The notes below the pieces were generated by a model. That model made no database searches. It was not told the origin of the DNA and was given only the letters and a program-made list of their open reading frames with translations. 64,000 nt of DNA from Aquilaria yunnanensis. Its lineage: Eukaryota > Streptophyta > Magnoliopsida > Malvales > Thymelaeaceae. The stretch is from positions 41,090,492 through 41,154,491 of the forward strand of contig CM077600.1 of assembly GCA_039654915.1 (NCBI GenBank), given 5' to 3'. A program made the translations under genes and the position numbers. This document shows positions 59,819 through 64,000 of this stretch, piece by piece (the stretch's first letter is position 1; every line of letters starts with the position of its first letter).

Positions 59819-61261
59819 GTTAATAAATTTGGGAGATTCAATCTGACCATACACATTAAATCTATATATTTAATTTCCAAAATATAAATATTTTCATTTA
59901 TTCATCAACTAAAAAAAGTGTAATAATTAACTCCTCCAACCATATAATTAGTTCATATATAAATACATTATAAATTAGATATAAATATATATATATATTT
60001 GATATTCACTCTGTCCGACGGTTTTAAGTTAGTAATTAATAAGGGTAGGAAAGATGTAGGAACATAATTACCTAGGATAACGCGTTATCCGACGGTTTTA
60101 AGTCAGTATTTAAAAAATCATCGGAAATATGTAGGATCATAACATAATGACATAGGGCAGCGCGTTGTCTGACTTTTTTAGTCAATATTTAAAAAATCGT
60201 AGGAAATATGTAGGACCATATGACCTAGGGTAGCGCATTATCCGACGGTTTTGAGTCAATATTTCAGTTAAGTAGTAAAATTGTAGGAAAATTAGATGTC
60301 ATAAAAGCGTAGGATTTTTTGTAGCAAAACCGTAGGTGGTTCGTTGAAGCAAAGGCGGGAAACCAATTACTGGCGGGAAATTCCAAAATTTGGTTTCCTA
60401 CTCTTTTCATGCATTTTATATTTTTTGTAGGAAAACCGTAGGAAACATTGCTACGGTTTTCCTACATTTTTAAAAAATGCAGGAAAATCGTAGATCTAGT
60501 TGGTAGCTAAATCGACAGACTTCCCCTTTAAATTCGTGGGAGTTCTTTAGTTTTCACCACTTCATTCCTTCGTTTCTGCGACAAACTCTTCCAAACCCAC
60601 TCCCCAAATCTCCCCCAAAGCTATTTAAATTAGGTAATTTTTATTTTTAAGTAATTTTTCATATATAATTAATGTTTGTTATTACATATAGTTGTTGTTT
60701 ACATATATATATAATGCATGTATTGAAGGTTAAATTTTAAGAAGTTAGTTTTTATATTATATGTTTTAGGTAATGTTATATATGGTGTTAGTAATGAATA
60801 TGTATGTGGTTAGTTATATGGTGTTAGTAATTAATATGTATGTGGTTAGGGACAACAATAATTTTTTATGTAATAATGGTTACTTCTATTTGTACTACAG
60901 CATGTTACTATATATGTGGTTAATGTAAAAAAATGTTAGTTCAATAATGTTAGAGTAATATTGTTAGCACTTTAATAATGTTAGTGTAATTAAGAAGCGC
61001 AAGTTACAACACTAATGTTACTTCAATAATGTAAGTATAATCAGCTAATGCTAGTTTAATAATTTAATTTTATAAATAAGTATATATCAAATAATAATTA
61101 ATTGGCAATTTTAAAAAGTGTTACTGCACAAATGGTATTCAAATAACTGAAATTTCAAAAATTACAGAGTTTACTAAAATAATGAAATTTAATATGTAAA
61201 TGTTAGTGACGTAATGTTAATTTAGTATTACATATATATGTAATAAACATGTTAAACTTTA

Positions 61262-61435
61262 ATTTTAGGATGGTTCGCCCCAAACAGTCCGGCTCGGGCA
61301 AAGCCCCGGCTAAGGACATATATACATGCATCGGCGCTCTCAGACGACCTACGGACCGGATCCTCCACTCAGCCTTCTGCCGACGATTGTAGCCAGCGAG
61401 ATGACGATGATCAACCCGGCACTGCATCTCATTGA
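61262..61435 (+). pseudogene. Exon-like relic inside the CACTA element
   Basis: A GC-richer island begins ATGGTTCGCCCCAAACAG and reads VRPKQSGSGKAPAKD. In another frame its right half ends SADDCSQRDDDDQPGTASH and a stop. It has the look of the first and last exons of an element gene joined by an internal deletion. I cannot assign it to a known CACTA protein. Confidence 0.3.
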
Positions 61436-61536
61436 TTTTATATTAGATCTCTTTCAGTTCTTTGCAATTAACTTTTTCCTGTAAAATTTGATTACTTTTA
61501 TGTATAGTAATTTTATTGATTACTTTGATCAATTGT

Positions 61537-61540
<4 letters not shown>

Positions 61541-61575
<35 letters not shown>
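61541..61575. repeat. (TAA)n microsatellite
   Basis: About 11 uninterrupted trinucleotides inside the CACTA element; a further broken tract follows to 61635. Confidence 0.9.
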
Positions 61576-61578
<3 letters not shown>

Positions 61579-62444
61579 TATTAACAGAATAATAGTAATA
61601 ATAATAATAATAATTTGTGTTTTATTATTATTATTAAATAATGCAATATAATATGTTTTTATTTTGTATATAAATTAATTTACTAAAATCTTTAAATTGT
61701 CACAAAATCGTAGGAGATATATTAATGACAGAAAACCGTAGGAGATATTAAAGTCACAAAAACGTAGGAGATATTAAAGTCACAAAACCGTAGGAATTAA
61801 TGCATCTCAAAACCGTCTTAAATAATGGGGACCACGGGCGTCATAAAAGCGTAGGAATTAATGCATCTCAAAACCGTCTTAAATAATGGGGACCACGGGC
61901 GTCATAAAAGCGTAGGACAAAGTGGTCACAAAACCGTAGGAAATAGTTTTGTCAGAAAACTGTAGGAATTAATGCATCTCAAAATCGTCGGATATACTGA
62001 GGACCACGGGCATTATAAAAGCGTAGGACTATTTTACGTTTATCCGACGGTTTTTATTTCCGACACTACTTTTTCCTACGGTTTTGTCCGACGATTTTAA
62101 TTGTAGAAAATGATCATTTCCTACGGTTTTCCTACATTTTTTCCTGTCTTAAATGCCTTGTTTTCTTGTAATGTAAATTTACTACATGAGCCACCATATA
62201 TCAGAAGAAGCTGGATGACACTAAAAAAATGATATTTTTGTACATATAATAACAAACGTTTCATCATGGCAACTTTTAATTTGTTGCCGGTGGATATCCA
62301 TGCAGAATATGGCTACCGTCGAACCTTAAATATATAACAGAATCAATTTTTCTGCAAAATCCATAACGTTGAACAATAAAAAAAAAAATAACGTTTCCAG
62401 TTTTGTATGATTAATTTATAACACAAGTCGAGATGTACTAATTA

Positions 62445-62677
62445 CTCCCTCCGTCTCAATATCATTGATCCATTTAACTTTTTATTGCATTTTAACTTAA
62501 TTTTTTTTATATTATTGTTTGTTAAAATAAATTAAAAAAATATATATTTAAAAATTATATGTCTTAATTTATCATTTGTATGCAAAGACTTTTTATTTAT
62601 ATATTAAAATATTAAAAATAAAAAATTTTAAATTAATTACTAAAAATAAATTGAGCGAAGATTTTGGGACGGAGGAG
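62445..62677. mobile_element. Stowaway (Tc1/mariner) MITE
   Basis: The ends are CTCCCTCCGTCTCAATAT and, reversed, CTCCTCCGTCCCAAAAT, the classic Stowaway terminus, with TA target duplications at 62443-62444 and 62678-62679. It is 233 bp, AT-rich and non-coding. It lies about 280 bp before the start codon of the WSD-like gene, within its likely promoter. Confidence 0.9.
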
Positions 62678-62833
62678 TATTAATTTCTTGCACCAAATCA
62701 ATGAATAATCCGATGGGTCATTCAATTCATTCACCAATCTTATCGATTAACGTTGCCACTCTTACCAATACGACCGACGTCAGTGAAGCTCCCCATAATT
62801 CCATAAATTCTTTCAACCTACCTTACTCCTAGC

Positions 62834-62843
62834 TATATATATA
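62834..62843 (+). promoter_or_regulatory. Probable TATA box of the WSD-like gene
   Basis: TATATATATA within AGCTATATATATACTGTCC, 111 bp before the ATG at 62954. Transcription would start near 62870, leaving a leader of about 85 bases. Confidence 0.5.
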
Positions 62844-62953
62844 CTGTCCTCTACTATAGAGGAGACAAATTAGTATTACTATTACAGCAGACAGGGAGAG
62901 CCGGAGAGGGGGAGCCGGAGAGCGGGGTTTTTGGTACGTTTCATCGTCTGGCT

Positions 62954-63940
62954 ATGGGTCCTGAACGTGGAGGCCTCAATGCCATTCGAGTGAGAAGAAA
63001 AAAGATTAATATTAGCGCTGGGAAATTAGGCGAGGACGAGAAACAGCAGAAGCAGCCTCTCAGTCCAATGGCTCGGGTGTTCCATGAGCCCGATATCGAT
63101 CTCTACATTCTTCTTATTTTCTCCTTCAAAACTCCCATCGACCTCACCCTTTTCAAACAACTCATGCCGCCTTTGCTCCACCACCCTCGTTTCTCTAGTT
63201 TGCAGGTTAAGGACGACGCAACAGGGAAGCTGAAATGGGTCCCAACAAGTGTAGACATCGACGACCATATCATTGTCCCAACTCTCGACACGAACGCGGA
63301 TTCGCCAGACAAAGTAGTGGACGATTACATCTCCGACCTAAGTAAGACCGGCATCGACATGTCTAGGCCGATGTGGGAATGGCATGTTCTCAACCTTGGA
63401 ACGTCTGACGCGGAATCCACCACCGTCCTCCGCCTCCACCACTCTCTCGGCGACGGGGTTTCGCTTATGTCGCTTCTCCTTTCCCTCGCGCACAAGGATT
63501 CCAACTCCAAGCCTGGGCCGGCGGTGGCAAAAAAGCCTCAGAATTGCACCAAACACAATGGTTTTGACGGATGCATAACGAGGGTTTGGGTCACTTGGTT
63601 GAAGTGGTGGAATACTTTGGTTGCGGGTATGATGTTTCTTGCAATGCTATGTCTTATTGTTAAAGATACCGAGACGCCTCTCAAAAGTTGTTACAGTTGT
63701 GGAGGGGGCCGACGGAGGTTTGTTCGTAAGGCCATCAGTCTAGATGACGTTAAGATCGTGAAGAATGCGCTTGGAGTGGTGCGTACACAAACTCTTGCCA
63801 CCTCCTACATACATATATATTAATTGTACTAACCATTATTACATGATCTTGTTGTCCGTTCTTTTGTTTGTAGACAATTAACGACGTGATGATTGGAGTA
63901 GCACAAGCTGGCTTATCACGGTATCTAAATAGAAAGTACG
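62954..63940 (+). CDS. WSD-like wax ester synthase / diacylglycerol acyltransferase (partial)
   Basis: Bifunctional O-acyltransferase family (WS/DGAT); plant members act at the ER or plasma membrane and esterify fatty acyl-CoA to fatty alcohols or diacylglycerol. Exon 1 (62954-63778, 275 residues) and exon 2 (63874-63940) are seen; the donor at 63941 leads out of the window, so the C-terminal part is missing. PLSPMARVFHEPD is the family's N-terminal block. The catalytic motif HHxxxDG is present as HHSLGDG at 162-168. A hydrophobic stretch (about 212-236, LVAGMMFLAMLCLIV) is the usual membrane-contact region, and exon 2 continues TINDVMIGVAQAGLSRYLN. The first ~33 residues are longer and more basic than in many members. 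Start: the ATG after the TATA box. Which WSD paralogue it is cannot be told. Confidence 0.9.
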
Positions 63941-64000
63941 GTAAGTACTTCTCCCCCACAACATTGCTATGAATGGGAATATAATAATTTTGGTTATTCC

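Larger units (their letters stand above)
58681..62173. mobile_element. Non-autonomous CACTA (En/Spm) transposon, both ends present
   Basis: The left end is CACTACAAGGATGAGG and the right end, reversed, is CATTACAAGAAAACAAGG. The 3 bp target duplication TAA lies at 58678-58680 and 62174-62176. Sub-terminal regions of about 400 bp on each side are packed with both orientations of a CCGTAGGAAA / CCGTCGGATA motif; more copies sit inside at 60010-60500. Dense sub-terminal motifs are where the element's own TnpA-like protein binds in En/Spm. No transposase domain is left: only short exon-like pieces remain (59100-59320 and 61262-61435). A Mutator-type MITE is nested at 59534-59818. Mobility would need a transposase supplied from elsewhere. 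Confidence 0.85.

Overview
This is nuclear DNA from a flowering plant, most likely a eudicot. It is AT-rich, its genes are broken by GT-AG introns, and it carries plant-specific families: a DYW-type PPR protein, a clade-B-like PP2C, a WSD-type acyltransferase, the meiotic protein PTD and a FAR1-type Mutator transposase. No organellar or bacterial gene was seen, and no rRNA, tRNA or CRISPR array was recognised. About a quarter of the window is host gene space; much of the rest is recognisable mobile or tandem-repeat DNA.

Host genes, left to right. (1) First coding exon of a plastid-targeted TVP38/TMEM64 (VTT/DedA) membrane protein, minus strand, 955-1369, rest outside the window. (2) PARTING DANCERS (PTD), an ERCC1-like meiotic crossover factor, plus strand, six coding exons, 5300-6678. 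(3) A PP2C protein phosphatase, plus, five exons, 14866-16816. (4) An intronless DYW-class PPR protein, plus, 36383-38749. (5) A two-exon tail-anchored-type membrane protein resembling ATG8-interacting proteins, plus, 41511-44661. (6) The first two exons of a WSD-like wax ester synthase/diacylglycerol acyltransferase, plus, 62954 to the right edge. These genes have unrelated jobs and form no operon or cluster.

Mobile DNA. 2924-3994, 11435-12484 and 59534-59818 are Mutator-type elements with long inverted repeats; the last two share one terminal sequence. 8763-10600 is a minisatellite built on a GGTGACC palindrome that runs directly into degenerate telomere-like DNA. 13255-13925 is a tandem pair of palindromic MITEs. 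17011-18652 and 51918-53452 are two copies of one dispersed repeat. 18653-19866 is the right part of a CACTA-like element. 21515-21854 is a hAT MITE. 22100-26580 is a fold-back element split by a 3.7 kb solo LTR. About 27080-35866 looks like one Mutator-like element carrying an intact five-exon FAR1-type transposase gene (minus) and a convergent Ulp1/C48 protease gene (plus); a second solo LTR of the same family, in the opposite orientation, sits exactly on a splice junction of the protease gene. 39747-40539 is a PIF/Harbinger element, 54456-56449 a decayed Ty3/gypsy pol, 58681-62173 a complete-ended non-autonomous CACTA element, and 62445-62677 a Stowaway MITE just upstream of the WSD gene.

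The parts most worth a second look are the Mutator element with its protease partner and tandemly repeated phase-1 exons, the LTR insertion on the splice junction, and the pair of inverted solo LTRs whose minisatellites grew differently. All family calls come from motif recognition by eye, not from searches.
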